Source: Streptomyces flavofungini
Lineage (GTDB): Bacteria > Actinomycetota > Actinomycetes > Streptomycetales > Streptomycetaceae
Length of the DNA: 64,000 nt
NCBI RefSeq assembly: GCF_014650815.1
Contig: NZ_BMVR01000017.1
Location: 124,001-188,000 of the forward strand
Direction of reading: 5' to 3'
Shown here: positions 1 through 9,056 of the stretch, in pieces
How positions within the stretch are numbered: the stretch's first letter is position 1
Layout of the letters: every line of letters begins with the position of its first letter
The notes under the pieces: generated by a model
What the model saw: only the letters and a program-made list of their open reading frames with translations
Told to the model about the DNA's origin: nothing
Database searches by the model: none
Position numbers and translations under genes: made by a program

Positions 1-607
1 CCGCACTCACCTCGACCTCCACACGGGAGCGCAACGCCTGCTCAGCCGCAGCCCATTGACGTACCCGCTCGGCGAACGGGCCTGCCCGCAGGGCGAGCTC
101 ACGCTGCACCTCCTCCTCCCAGCGGATTCTGGCGAGCCGTGCCCGTGCCGCGGGCGGGAGGCCGTCCACCTGCTCGGCCACCTGCACCAGCGTCGAGTCG
201 ACCAGCGGGGCGGTGTCGCCGTCCACCGCACGGTCCAGCTCGCGCTCACCGACACCGACCGGGTTCCTGCGCACCGCGTCCTGAAGCAGCCGGACCACCT
301 CGTCCAGTCCGGCGTCCGGATGGCTGGTGCTCAGCCGCGGCAGCACCTGGTCCCGGACGATGGCGTTCCACACCCGGCTCGCCCGGACCCGGTCCGGCCG
401 CGATGGTTCGGGCACCTCGACTCCTGTGACCAGAAACCGAAGCCGCACCGTCAGGTCCGCCACGGCCACCCGCGGCACGGAGAACGACGCCAGCACCGGG
501 TCCTCGCGGTACGCCTCCAGAGCCTGTGCGGTGAGCGCGTCGGCGGCCAACCGCGCCCGCAGCACGTCGGTGAGCAGACCCCCGAGCACTTCTCCCAGCC
601 TGGGCAC
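1..607 (-). CDS. Hypothetical protein, 3' part cut by window edge
   Basis: The minus-strand frame is open from a GTG at 607 to the window edge, giving about 202 residues. A GGAGG lies about 7 bases before the GTG, and the stop of the DUF2589 gene is only 16 bases upstream, so the two genes probably form one operon. The predicted protein begins VPRLGEVLGGLL and is rich in Leu, Arg, Val and Glu, with amphipathic helical stretches. I recognise no catalytic motif, signal peptide or membrane segment. The C-terminus is missing. It may be a partner of the DUF2589 protein, but that is inference from position only. Confidence 0.6.
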   Translation of the reverse strand, partial: MPRLGEVLGGLLTDVLRARLAADALTAQALEAYREDPVLASFSVPRVAVADLTVRLRFLVTGVEVPEPSRPDRVRASRVWNAIVRDQVLPRLSTSHPDAGLDEVVRLLQDAVRRNPVGVGERELDRAVDGDTAPLVDSTLVQVAEQVDGLPPAARARLARIRWEEEVQRELALRAGPFAERVRQWAAAEQALRSRVEVEVSA

Positions 608-623
608 TCCCCGCCTCCCGCAG

Positions 624-1250
624 CTACGCCGGAGCCTCGGGCTTCGGCTGCTCCTGGATGGCCTGTTCGAGGATGTCGAGCATGCGGGAGAGACCCGCAG
701 GCATCTCGTCCTGGGTGGCCCGGACGTGGATCTGCATCGCGTACTCGCGCTGCTGCCGTTCGGTGCTGCTCGACTTCTGGTTGTACGTCGCCGACACGCG
801 GGCTTCCATCTTGATCGGGCTCCAGAAGGAGCTGTAGCTGCCTTTGACCTGCGAGTCGAGCTTGAACGCCGAACTCGTCTTCCGCTCGACCGAGTCGGTC
901 AGCTTGGCGTTGAAGTCGATGGTTATCTCATCGATCCTGATGTAGGGGATCGGGGTGATCGCCAGGAAGGGCACCGTCAGCGAGAACTGCTCGGGAGCCT
1001 CGTTCTCGCCCTTCTTCGTATAGCTGAAGGTCACCGACCGCAGTTCGCCGGCGTCCGCGTCCTTGTCGACGTCGGTGAAGACCAGGTCCTGATCGTCATC
1101 TCCGAAGGCCGGCTGCTTGAAACCGACTTTGTGGATGAACTCGATCGTTGACTGCGCCGCGAGCGCCTGGGCCTCGACGGCGGCCTTCAAAGGGGCGCCG
1201 ATGAGCTGGGAGAAGGGAATTTGCTGGAGTTCTTCGACCGCGCGTGACAT
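624..1250 (-). CDS. DUF2589 domain-containing protein
   Basis: The protein has 208 residues and starts MSRAVEELQQIPFSQLIGAP. The ATG at 1250 is preceded by AGGGGGA, so I prefer it to the in-frame ATG 13 codons upstream. The order is a short amphipathic N-terminus with PLxAxxEAQ, a central beta-rich part (residues about 50-150) with TPIPYIRIDEITIDFNAKL, and a Gln/Glu-rich C-terminus ending in a helix (MPAGLSRMLDILEQAIQEQ). This pattern is that of DUF2589, a family of unknown biochemical function. It has no signal peptide and no membrane segment. The next gene on the same strand starts 16 bases after its stop. Confidence 0.8.
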   Translation of the reverse strand: MSRAVEELQQIPFSQLIGAPLKAAVEAQALAAQSTIEFIHKVGFKQPAFGDDDQDLVFTDVDKDADAGELRSVTFSYTKKGENEAPEQFSLTVPFLAITPIPYIRIDEITIDFNAKLTDSVERKTSSAFKLDSQVKGSYSSFWSPIKMEARVSATYNQKSSSTERQQREYAMQIHVRATQDEMPAGLSRMLDILEQAIQEQPKPEAPA

Positions 1251-1685
1251 GGCAATCCCCCTGCTCTGCGGTACCGCCCGAGTGGGCACGGTCCATGCAA
1301 GGACTGGGGGCGACCGCCGTCAAGGCGGACCGAGCGCCTCCCCGGTCAAACAGAAGTACTGCGCTGGAACTGTTCGATGCATCTGGCGTAACGCGTGCGA
1401 GCAGACCCGGGCGAGCGGCTCCGCAGAGCCGGTGCCGTTGCCGCACCGTCCTCGTCACAGCCAAGATCGAGCCAGAGGGCCTGACGGAGAGCTCCCCCTA
1501 CCTGACCGAGCACATGACGGGGTCGGGTGAACGCTCCATCCACGGCCCCTGGGCTCAGGACGCGCCGGCCATCACGATCAAGGTTGTTCCCCGCCCCGCA
1601 CGTGCGCATACAGAGGAACGATCCGTCTTCCTGGGGGGACGCCGTCGTCTGATCACTCCCGCACACGGGTATGGGTGGCGCAAGG
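1251..1685. other. Intergenic stretch, no gene seen
   Basis: About 435 bases lie between the DUF2589 gene and the end of the secreted-protein gene, both on the minus strand. Open frames here have no ribosome binding site and no recognisable product. The part next to 1250 should hold the promoter of the DUF2589 gene. I see no clear hairpin terminator for the minus-strand gene entering from the right. Confidence 0.4.
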
Positions 1686-2549
1686 TCAGGCGCGGTTCCA
1701 GTTCCCGCAGTGCGTGGGCGAGGGGTTGGAGATCCGGCGGACGCAGACCATGAGTTGGTCGTGCTTGTTGTAGAGGATGCCGGTGCGTGCCGCGTAGCCG
1801 CCGTCCGCCAACGCGTCGACCTTCATCCAGTCGGCGAACCCGTACTTGTCGCTGACCAGCGCGATTTCCGTGTCCTTGCGGGAGGTGCGGACGAATCCGA
1901 AGGTCTTGATGGCCTCGCCTTCGTCCATGCGGATGCGCATGACCGCTTTGGTGTGGTTGCCGACCTTCACGGTGGTTCCGGGGACGTCGGGTCCGGCGCC
2001 GGGGTATTCGTGGTCGTCGTAGTTGGCCTTGGCCTTGAGGTGGAGGTCCGGGTAGTTGTCGATCTTTCCGCGGCCTGTGCCGTTCTGCCGGTGGCCGCCG
2101 GCGTCCTCGCGCAGCCAGGCCCCGCACTTCCGTTCATCGGGGTCCACGATGCATCCCCGGATGGAGGTGTTGCGGTTGTCCAGGACCCCTGTCTCGATCT
2201 CCTCGCCCCACTCTTCGGATTCCTTCTTGCCCCAGCACTTCTGGCCGCTCTTCTTGTCCTCGATGTAGAACCTCACATGGGGCCCACCGGCGGTCAGGAC
2301 GCCGTAAGTGTCCTCCCGCATGTAGTGCCACTGCCACATCTGCAGCTTGGAGTCCACGACTTCCGGGTTGTACTTCTCCTCACCGGGATAGAGCTTGTCG
2401 CTGCCCCAGTCGAAGCCTTCGTCATCGCAGCTGTTTCGCGGCTCGGGCGCCGCAGGCTGCCCGGCAGCGGAGCCGCCGGTCGCGGTCAGTGCGCCTGCCG
2501 CCAGAAGCAGTGAGGCGAAGCCGATTGTGGCCGCGCGGTTCTTTCCCAT
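1686..2549 (-). CDS. Secreted hypothetical protein
   Basis: The product has 287 residues. The ATG at 2549 follows GGGGGAT and opens a clear Sec signal peptide: MGKNR, a hydrophobic core (TIGFASLLLAAGALTATGG), then an AxA-like region near residue 30. The mature part is hydrophilic, with many Trp, Lys, Asp and Tyr residues, including KLQMWQWHYMRED and RFYIEDKKSGQKCWGKK. It has several cysteines that could form disulfides (SCDDEG, QKCWG, GCIVDPDERKCGAW, CVRRISNPSPTHCGNW). I recognise no enzyme motif. An in-frame ATG at 2657 exists but would place a charged tail before the signal peptide, so I reject it. Function unknown; extracellular location is well supported. Confidence 0.75.
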   Translation of the reverse strand: MGKNRAATIGFASLLLAAGALTATGGSAAGQPAAPEPRNSCDDEGFDWGSDKLYPGEEKYNPEVVDSKLQMWQWHYMREDTYGVLTAGGPHVRFYIEDKKSGQKCWGKKESEEWGEEIETGVLDNRNTSIRGCIVDPDERKCGAWLREDAGGHRQNGTGRGKIDNYPDLHLKAKANYDDHEYPGAGPDVPGTTVKVGNHTKAVMRIRMDEGEAIKTFGFVRTSRKDTEIALVSDKYGFADWMKVDALADGGYAARTGILYNKHDQLMVCVRRISNPSPTHCGNWNRA

Positions 2550-2926
2550 CGAAATCCCCCTCGGTCGCTGTCGTCCCGTCCGAGCAGCGGGCGTACGCAC
2601 AGCTCGGTGCTGCGGAGCCCTGCATGCTGCCCGGGGGGTGATGCTCCTCGCGCTCACGCGCCGCCGGAAGGTGTTTCGGGGCTGCCCGAAGCATGGAGAC
2701 CTGTGCGCTACTGGGTGCCATCCATGCCCGGTTGGAGAGCGAGTAGGGATCGCTGATGACCATCGCCGAGTGCTGCCGCGCGCCGACGCACGTCAGCATC
2801 AGCGGCGCAACCGTCCTCCGGACAACGGGACTTGGTAAGCCGGATCGCGGATCGCTTGTCTCGAACCCGGCCTCGGGGGAGCGATCTCGCCACCGCAGGT
2901 GTCTGTCTCGCTTGACCTCTTGCGCG
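2550..2926. other. Intergenic stretch, no gene seen
   Basis: About 377 bases lie between two minus-strand genes. Short open frames occur on both strands but none has a convincing start or product. The segment presumably carries the promoter of the secreted-protein gene. Confidence 0.35.
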
Positions 2927-3829
2927 TCAGTCCGGCAGCCAGTGCAGCTCGTGCGCCAGGGTTTTGGCGACGGCACGGATGCGGCGGTGCAGCGGTGACT
3001 GCTCGCGTGGGAGGACCAGGTGGATCGTGAGGCTGGGCGCGCCCCGTAGCGGTCGCCAGGTGAGACCGGCCGGTTGTGCCGTGGCCGCGGCTTCTCCGGC
3101 CGGGGCGAGGGTGACCCCGTCGCGCAGGTCGCGCTGAGACATGTCGAAAGAGACTGCGGGCGTGTGGAATCGGGGGTGTGGTCGGGTGTCTCGGAACAGT
3201 GCGGACAGCTGATCGTGGATCACGGGGTTGGCCGCACGGTCCGGGAGTCGCAGCGGATACGCGGCCGCGTCGGCGATCTCGATCTCCGTCTGTTCGGCCA
3301 GCGGATGGTGCTGCGCCAGCTGGACCCCGATGCGCGCACGCCGCAGCAGGAACCGGCGCACGCCACGGCCCGGCTGTTCACCGCGGGTGATCCCGGCATC
3401 GATGCGGCCGTCGGCGACCGCGGGGGAGATCTCCGGTGTCGCCATCGGGACCGCGCCGACCTGGAGTCCGCTGTTGCCGCGAATCAGCCTGTCCACCAGG
3501 GCCGGTGCCGTCTCGGCCCCGGCGCTGAGGCTGTATCCGATGCGCAGCGTGCCCAGTTCACCGGCCGCCGCGCTCCGGGCGGTGTCCCATGCCCGGTCCA
3601 GCGCCGCCAGCGCGGGCGGCGCGGACTCCGCCAAAGCCGCACCGGCCGTGGTCAGTACGACGCTACGCGTGTTGCGGACCAGCAGGGCCGTACCGAGTTC
3701 CGTCTCCAATCGGCGCATCCGGGCGCTGAGTGCGGGCTGTGCGATACCGATCCGTGCGGCCGCGCGGGTGAAGTTCAACTCCTGCGCCAGTACCAGGAAG
3801 TACCGCAGGCTCACCGTATCCGGCGCCAC
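2927..3829 (-). CDS. LysR-family transcriptional regulator
   Basis: The protein has 300 residues. I chose the GTG at 3829 because GGGAGGG lies 5 bases upstream and the HTH begins at the usual distance. The N-terminal winged helix-turn-helix covers about residues 3-62: LRYFLVLAQELNFTRAAARIGIAQPALSARMRRLE, a classic LysR signature. The remainder is the effector-binding domain (GTLRIGYSLSAGAE, then GEAAATAQPAGLTW). The gene is transcribed away from the DUF1330 gene at 4018, and LysR proteins often control the divergent neighbour, so the 190-base interval is the likely operator region. The ligand is unknown. Confidence 0.85.
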   Translation of the reverse strand: MAPDTVSLRYFLVLAQELNFTRAAARIGIAQPALSARMRRLETELGTALLVRNTRSVVLTTAGAALAESAPPALAALDRAWDTARSAAAGELGTLRIGYSLSAGAETAPALVDRLIRGNSGLQVGAVPMATPEISPAVADGRIDAGITRGEQPGRGVRRFLLRRARIGVQLAQHHPLAEQTEIEIADAAAYPLRLPDRAANPVIHDQLSALFRDTRPHPRFHTPAVSFDMSQRDLRDGVTLAPAGEAAATAQPAGLTWRPLRGAPSLTIHLVLPREQSPLHRRIRAVAKTLAHELHWLPD

Positions 3830-4017
3830 GTACCCTCCCTGCCGATTGATAACGATCCGTTCTGAGTCTATCCCGTACCGGTCTTTCCCTCGGCCGCAGA
3901 TCAAGCCCTAACCTGCGCATATGACGATTCAACTGACCGCAGTAGTGGTCGCCGGGACCGATCGATCTGCGTGTCAATTCGAAGTCGGACGTGTCCGGCC
4001 GAACACAGGAGGTTTTC

Positions 4018-4323
4018 ATGGCTAAGGGCTACTGGGTCAGTGTCTACCCCGCCATTTCTGACCCTGAGGAGCTGACTGCCTACGACAAGCTGGCCGGTCC
4101 GGCTGTCCAGGCTGAGGGCGGGCGCACCCTGTCCCGGATCCCGTCCCGTGGCGGTCGAGTCGTCGCCCACGAGGCCGGAATCACGCAACGCGTCGTTCTG
4201 ATCGAGTTCGACAGCTTTGAACAGGCCGTCGCGGCATACGAGAGCGAGGCATACCAGAAGGCGCTGGTGGCCCTCCCCGACGGCATCGAGCGCGACTTCC
4301 GCATCATCGACGGCATCGACTGA
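4018..4323 (+). CDS. DUF1330 domain-containing protein
   Basis: The product has 101 residues and starts MAKGYWVSVYPAISDPEEL. The ATG at 4018 follows a perfect AGGAGG at 5 bases. It is a single ferredoxin-like alpha/beta dimer domain of the dimeric alpha-beta-barrel type: the N-terminal strand WVSVYPAI, then VVLIEFDSFEQAVAAYESEAYQ, which is the DUF1330 hallmark. Biochemical function is not established for the family. It is divergent from the LysR gene and is its likely target. Its last 20 bases overlap the 3' end of the hydrolase gene on the other strand. Confidence 0.85.
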   Translation: MAKGYWVSVYPAISDPEELTAYDKLAGPAVQAEGGRTLSRIPSRGGRVVAHEAGITQRVVLIEFDSFEQAVAAYESEAYQKALVALPDGIERDFRIIDGID

Positions 4324-5155
4324 CCGGCGGGCCCGGCCATCGCTGAGCATCCGTAAGCCGGCCGCCCAGCCACACCGCGCAGCGCACCTGCTCCCCGAAC
4401 GCCGTCCTGAGATCCTTCACGAGCGCGACGACGTCTCCGCCGTCCGCCAGGTTCGTCCACGTCAGCTGCCGGCCGCCCGGCCACACTCCGCGGGGCTGCC
4501 CTCCCAAGGCGAGCGGTGCCGACTGGAGGCGGTGAAGGATCAGGTTGGGGATGCCGAGCGGCGATCCGATCGTGACCAGGGCCCGCACCTGATGACCGGG
4601 ACGCGCACACAGCGCCTCATAGGCGACGACGGAGCCCAGCGAGTGGGCGACGACGACCCGGGTGTCCTCGCCGATCCGGCCGACCAGCCGTGCGAGCGCT
4701 TCGGCGCGCAGATCCGGGTCGGTGAGGTAGCTGTGCACCTGCTTCAGGTCGAACACCATCGCCCGCAGCGCAACGCCGGCGAAGAACCGTGACCCCGACA
4801 GAGCCATCAGCGCCGCCTGTACTGACCGCGGCATGGAGACCAGCGTGTCCGCCTCCGGCGGGACCACGGCCGGATCACTTGCGGCGGCTGCCTGCCACCA
4901 AGCGAGCAGCAGCTCCCGCTCGAAGCCTTCTTCGACATCGGCAGATGTGTAGGGAGGGCCACCGGCCGCCAGGAACTCTCCGTCGGGGCGGAACAGGTTG
5001 CCGTAGAACGCCACCGCTACATCCGCCTCCGCGAGGCGATCCGCGGCGCCGTCGTGCGTCAGACCGTCGTTGAGGGCTGGTAACCACTGCCGACGCAGCG
5101 TCTCCTCGCCGAGCGTCTGCTTGCCGATACCGTGCACTGCCACCACGCAAGCCAT
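4304..5155 (-). CDS. Alpha/beta-hydrolase-fold protein, possibly truncated
   Basis: The protein has 283 residues and starts MACVVAVHGIGKQTLGEE, with VHGIG as the oxyanion-hole strand. The nucleophile elbow is VVAHSLGSVVAYEAL near residue 175, with TIGSPLGIPNL following, as in lipase-like serine hydrolases. There is no signal peptide, so it is probably cytoplasmic. Relatives I know of usually carry a late catalytic His in a conserved C-terminal stretch. Here the last 25 residues (VWLGGRLTDAQRWPGPPVSRCRR) lack it and are unusually Arg/Pro-rich. The end overlaps the DUF1330 gene by 20 bases, so the original 3' end may have been lost. It is divergent from the dynamin-like gene, 272 bases away. 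Confidence 0.7.
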   Translation of the reverse strand: MACVVAVHGIGKQTLGEETLRRQWLPALNDGLTHDGAADRLAEADVAVAFYGNLFRPDGEFLAAGGPPYTSADVEEGFERELLLAWWQAAAASDPAVVPPEADTLVSMPRSVQAALMALSGSRFFAGVALRAMVFDLKQVHSYLTDPDLRAEALARLVGRIGEDTRVVVAHSLGSVVAYEALCARPGHQVRALVTIGSPLGIPNLILHRLQSAPLALGGQPRGVWPGGRQLTWTNLADGGDVVALVKDLRTAFGEQVRCAVWLGGRLTDAQRWPGPPVSRCRR

Positions 5156-5427
5156 GCCCGTACCCCCGAACTCACCCCCGGATTACGGTGGTCAACACTG
5201 TAGAGCCAGGTACAGCGGTGAGCGCCGGGAGCGGAGAGCTGCTGTCGCTTTGCCGCCCTGCGCCCGGGTGCGTGCCGCCCCGGCCGCCCTGCCTGTCGCC
5301 ACAACATCGACCGTGTAGGTCCACGTCGTTGATCCCGGCGAACACGAGAGGATCCCCACTATGTGTCGGTCGGCGTGACTGGCACCGTCACCGGCCGCAG
5401 GCGAACCCAACTCAAGAGGCCCGAGCC

Positions 5428-7551
5428 ATGCGGGAATTCCGTGAACGCTCACACCACCCCGCCGACCTGGGCTATACCTGTGCCGTGACTGTGCCGAGGG
5501 ACATAGACGAAGTACGCAACGAGTTGCGCGCTGTTCTCGATCGGTGCGAGGGGTGGCTGCGCGCCGCGTCAGCCGCTCCTGAGACTCCGGCGGAATGGCC
5601 GGAGGAGGTCCTCGGCGACGCGGGCACGATGACACGGCTGCGGACACGTGCGGCCTCAACCCTGATCAACGTGGCGCTGCTGGGCGCTTTCTCGTCCGGC
5701 AAGAGCTTCCTTCTCAGCGGCCTGCAGGGCGGGCTCGAGCTGGTCGAGGTACCGACCGCCGACGGTCACACGGCAGACAAGTTCGTGGGCCTCCTGCCTT
5801 CATCCCCCGTCCCCACCACTGCGTGTCCCGCCAGCGTGGTGCCGGTGGACGACCAGTCCAGCTTCGAGGCTTCGGGCACCGGTTATCTGAGGGTGCGCTT
5901 CACGGATTCCGGAGAGGACAGGTGGGAGGAGGTGGGGAACTCCCCGGCCCCCTCTGTGGTCGCGGCGTATGCGATGCAGGATGCGGATGTGACCGACCGG
6001 CTCAGGCCTCACCGCGGACGTGAGGTGGCCGAACTGGAGATCATGCTCGCCGGCGCGAAGCTTCCGGCGAAGCTCTACGACCTCCCCGGCTATGGTTCCC
6101 CGAATCCGGTCCACGACATGATCGTCCGGACGGCGATGGCCGACGCGGACTGCTTCATGTACGTGTCGCACGCCAGCCGCACGCTCTCGGAACGTGACCT
6201 TGATCTGATCCGTTTCCTGTACGACCACTATCTGTTGTCGGGGAAACAGGTGGTGTGGGTGGTCACCGCCATCGACGCGGCAGCCAATCTCGACCTCCGG
6301 AACATCCCGGAGTGGAAGGCGACGATCGCCCGCAACAACACGTACCTGCGAGACAATTTCACGCTGCCGAACGGCCAGCCGGATCTCGGCTTCATCGGTG
6401 AAGGCTTCCTGCCTGTCTCCCCGGCTTTGGAAGCACGTGCGGACAAACTCGGCGCCGAGGGAGCGGAGGCCGCAGCGCAGCGGCAGCGTGCCGAAAGCCG
6501 CATGGAGACACTGCGTCAGGCGATCGAGGACCTGATCAGTACCGGGACCGGCGCCCGGCACATCGGCGCGGTGGCGACGGAGGCCCGGATCCTCATGGCC
6601 CCGCGGCACCAGGCGCTTACCGTGCGGCTGCGCGACGAACGCCTTGAGATCGACGAGCTCAAGGAGTTGCTGAAGAGCGAGCGGCAGCGACTGGAGCTCC
6701 TCGACACCGCGTTGCCGCGTATGCGCGAGGAGCTTGAGCGTAAACTCCACAACCGCATCGCGCGGACCGTTCGCCCCTTCACCCGACTGTCCGCCCATCT
6801 CCACGCCGAGCTGGACGATGTCATCAGGGCCACGGACCTCAACAGGCCCACCAAGGCGAACCAGATTCAGGTGTCGAAGGCCCAGGCGCTCCGTACCTGG
6901 ATCGAAGGGCCCACCGGTCCGGCGACGCTGTGGACCGAGGAGTTCGAAGGCTTCAAGAAGGACCTGGTCCAAGCGGTGGACCAGGTCTTCGGAGACAAGG
7001 ATCTCGCAGGACGGCTTCCGGACTTCACTCTTGACGTGAACAGCCTGTCGCTTCCCCAGCAAAGCAGGCGTTCGACCACCCGCCACGACGTGGTGCAGCG
7101 GGCAGCGGCGCTGGTCGGCATCGTCACCCCCGTCGCAGCCAGCGGGGGCTGGCTGTACGGTCTGGCCGCGGCCGGCACGCTCTTCCCGCCCGCCGGCCTT
7201 GTCGCCGGGGTCGCCGCTCTGGTCTTCGTCGGTGTTCAGCGCCGGAAAGGCCGGATCAGTTCCCTGCAAGTCCTCCAGGACGAGTGGATCGGCGCGATGG
7301 ACGCCGAAGTCGCCGCGATCAAGGAACAGTTCACGCTGGCAACAGGTGTTCAGGGAACCGATGTCGTCGATCATCTGATGGACAATCTGGCGCAATACCG
7401 GGAGCAGCTCGAACAGTCCCGCGATCGCATCAGCGAGCGCATCGCGAACCCTGAGAATCAGGTCCGGCAGGGACTCGTCGACCAGCTCGAACCGCTGTGT
7501 GCCGAAGCGGACGTTCTCGTCGAGTCCCTCCGGGCTTTGGAGGCGCTCTGA
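5428..7551 (+). CDS. Dynamin-like GTPase
   Basis: The protein has 707 residues from the ATG at 5428 (AGAGG upstream). A GTG at 5485 behind TATACCT is an alternative, perhaps leaderless, start. The GTPase motifs are present: P-loop GAFSSGKS (residues 86-93), G3 DLPGYG (about 218-223) and G4 TAID (about 279-282). A helical stalk with long charged coiled coil follows (residues about 390-470: RDERLEIDELKELLKSERQRLELLD). A hydrophobic hairpin at about 572-603 (GWLYGLAAAGTLFPPAGLVAGVAALVFVGV) would insert into membrane. This is the plan of bacterial dynamin-like proteins, which remodel or patch membranes and in some cases act against phage. It is a single gene here rather than the paired form seen in some genomes. 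Confidence 0.85.
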   Translation: MREFRERSHHPADLGYTCAVTVPRDIDEVRNELRAVLDRCEGWLRAASAAPETPAEWPEEVLGDAGTMTRLRTRAASTLINVALLGAFSSGKSFLLSGLQGGLELVEVPTADGHTADKFVGLLPSSPVPTTACPASVVPVDDQSSFEASGTGYLRVRFTDSGEDRWEEVGNSPAPSVVAAYAMQDADVTDRLRPHRGREVAELEIMLAGAKLPAKLYDLPGYGSPNPVHDMIVRTAMADADCFMYVSHASRTLSERDLDLIRFLYDHYLLSGKQVVWVVTAIDAAANLDLRNIPEWKATIARNNTYLRDNFTLPNGQPDLGFIGEGFLPVSPALEARADKLGAEGAEAAAQRQRAESRMETLRQAIEDLISTGTGARHIGAVATEARILMAPRHQALTVRLRDERLEIDELKELLKSERQRLELLDTALPRMREELERKLHNRIARTVRPFTRLSAHLHAELDDVIRATDLNRPTKANQIQVSKAQALRTWIEGPTGPATLWTEEFEGFKKDLVQAVDQVFGDKDLAGRLPDFTLDVNSLSLPQQSRRSTTRHDVVQRAAALVGIVTPVAASGGWLYGLAAAGTLFPPAGLVAGVAALVFVGVQRRKGRISSLQVLQDEWIGAMDAEVAAIKEQFTLATGVQGTDVVDHLMDNLAQYREQLEQSRDRISERIANPENQVRQGLVDQLEPLCAEADVLVESLRALEAL

Positions 7552-7688
7552 CCGGGCGGCGGCATGCGCGTCGCGACGACCCAGACCCGGGCCGAACGCC
7601 GAGCAGGGCGTCGCGAGTGCGCCCTGGACTCCGCTCGCGGTCCGTCATCCGTGGCCACCGGCATACAGACTGTCCGTAGGGCACCGGC

Positions 7689-9056
7689 TCATGCCGCGGC
7701 GAGCGGCTCCGCCTCGCGGGTGGTCTTGGTCCAGCCGGTGTGGCCGCGCACCATGCGGAACAGGGCACGCCAGGCGCAGAGGAACGAGAGGTAGTTCATC
7801 ACGACGAAGGAGTGGCCCAGGAGCAGGGCGCGGGCCGGGCCCACCTGCTTGTCGCGGCGCAGGTAGGCGAAGGACGTGGCGAGGGCCGGGGCGAAGGCGA
7901 GCAGGTACCAGGCGGTGACGTTGAGGGGCCACTTGAGCCAGGTGGCGTTCACGGCAACGGCCCGTCGGCCGCGTAGCACCAGGACGTTGGGACTGCGGAT
8001 GAACCAGATCAGGCAGTACTGGAAGAGCAACGACCAGGGCAGGTCGAGGATCCAGGGCACCAGGAGGTAGGCGAACATCTCCAGGGCGGCCAGGTGCCGC
8101 ATCCGCGGCGCCCGCCAGATCTCGCCCATCCGTCGGATCGCCGTCATATGGCCCTGGTACCAGCGGGTGCGCTGGCGGACGAGCCGGCGGAGATCGCTGA
8201 CGCCCTGCTGGTCGACGGAGGCGTGCGCGGTGGTGCGGAGCCGCCAGCCTCGTACGGCCAGGCTGATGGCCAGGTCCAAGTCCTCGGTGAGCGACTGCGA
8301 CCAGGGCCGCTCGCCCAGTTGGTCCAGGGCTGTGAGGCGGGTGAACTGGCCGTTGCCGCCGAGGCTCACCGTGGAGGTCCAGTTCCGGCCGAACTGGGTG
8401 ACCGCGGCCATGGCCCAGAACTGGTAGTCCTGAAACCAGGTCAGGAAGTTGCCGCGGCGGTTGCGGATGCGTACCCCCAACTGCACGCCGCCCACGCGGG
8501 GATCGTCGAACAGCGGCAGGACGTGGGAGAGCGCGCGGTCGGAGAGCCTGCCGTCGGCGTCCATGACGCAGACGACCACGTCGGCGGGGTCCTGGCCGCG
8601 GGCGGCGACCTGCTCGCGGATCAACCGGATGCCATGGTTGAGCGCCTCGCCCTTGCCCTCCCGGGCGTGGGGGAGTTCACGGCGCAGCACGGCCACGTCC
8701 CCATCGCCTCCGGCCGCCCGCGCCCCGGAACCGGCCCGCCCGGCGACCTCGCCGGTGGTGTCGTCGGAACCGTCGTCGATGACCACGACGGTGGTACGGG
8801 GCCCGAGCAGCCCGGTGACCGTGGTGCCGATCACCGACTCCTCGTTGAGGCAGGGGACGAGGGCGTAGAGGTGGCGGCGGTCGCGGCGGTCCAGGTGCGG
8901 GCTGCCGTAGGCGGCGTCGCCCTGCACCCGTAACGAGGCTTTCTGGCGCCGCAGTTCAAGCAGGCCCGCGCCCATGGCCAGGGCGAGATAGCCGGCGGAC
9001 ATGCCGATGACGGTGTAGCCGATGGTGTCGACGGCCTTGAGGAGGGCGCGCTTCAC
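7689..9056 (-). CDS. Processive family-2 membrane glycosyltransferase
   Basis: The product has 455 residues. The GTG at 9056 has AGGAGG at 8 bases. One membrane helix (about residues 11-33) precedes a GT-A catalytic domain: PCLNEE (68-73), VIDDGSDD, VMDADG and TEDLDL. The QxxRW signature of processive synthases is seen as QRTRW. Several C-terminal membrane segments follow (MFAYLLVPWILDLPWSLLFQYCL, WYLLAFAPALATSFAYL, VVMNYLSFLCAWRALF). This is the architecture of polysaccharide synthases such as poly-GlcNAc or hyaluronan synthases, which polymerise nucleotide sugars at the cytoplasmic face and export the chain. The start codon overlaps the stop of the small membrane protein. The divergent 2-epimerase could supply UDP-ManNAc. 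The actual polymer is unknown. Confidence 0.85.
   Translation of the reverse strand: MKRALLKAVDTIGYTVIGMSAGYLALAMGAGLLELRRQKASLRVQGDAAYGSPHLDRRDRRHLYALVPCLNEESVIGTTVTGLLGPRTTVVVIDDGSDDTTGEVAGRAGSGARAAGGDGDVAVLRRELPHAREGKGEALNHGIRLIREQVAARGQDPADVVVCVMDADGRLSDRALSHVLPLFDDPRVGGVQLGVRIRNRRGNFLTWFQDYQFWAMAAVTQFGRNWTSTVSLGGNGQFTRLTALDQLGERPWSQSLTEDLDLAISLAVRGWRLRTTAHASVDQQGVSDLRRLVRQRTRWYQGHMTAIRRMGEIWRAPRMRHLAALEMFAYLLVPWILDLPWSLLFQYCLIWFIRSPNVLVLRGRRAVAVNATWLKWPLNVTAWYLLAFAPALATSFAYLRRDKQVGPARALLLGHSFVVMNYLSFLCAWRALFRMVRGHTGWTKTTREAEPLAAA

Noticed and set aside
5800..7395. 531-codon minus-strand frame opposite the dynamin-like gene
   Set aside because: No domain or start signal; the plus strand has complete GTPase motifs.
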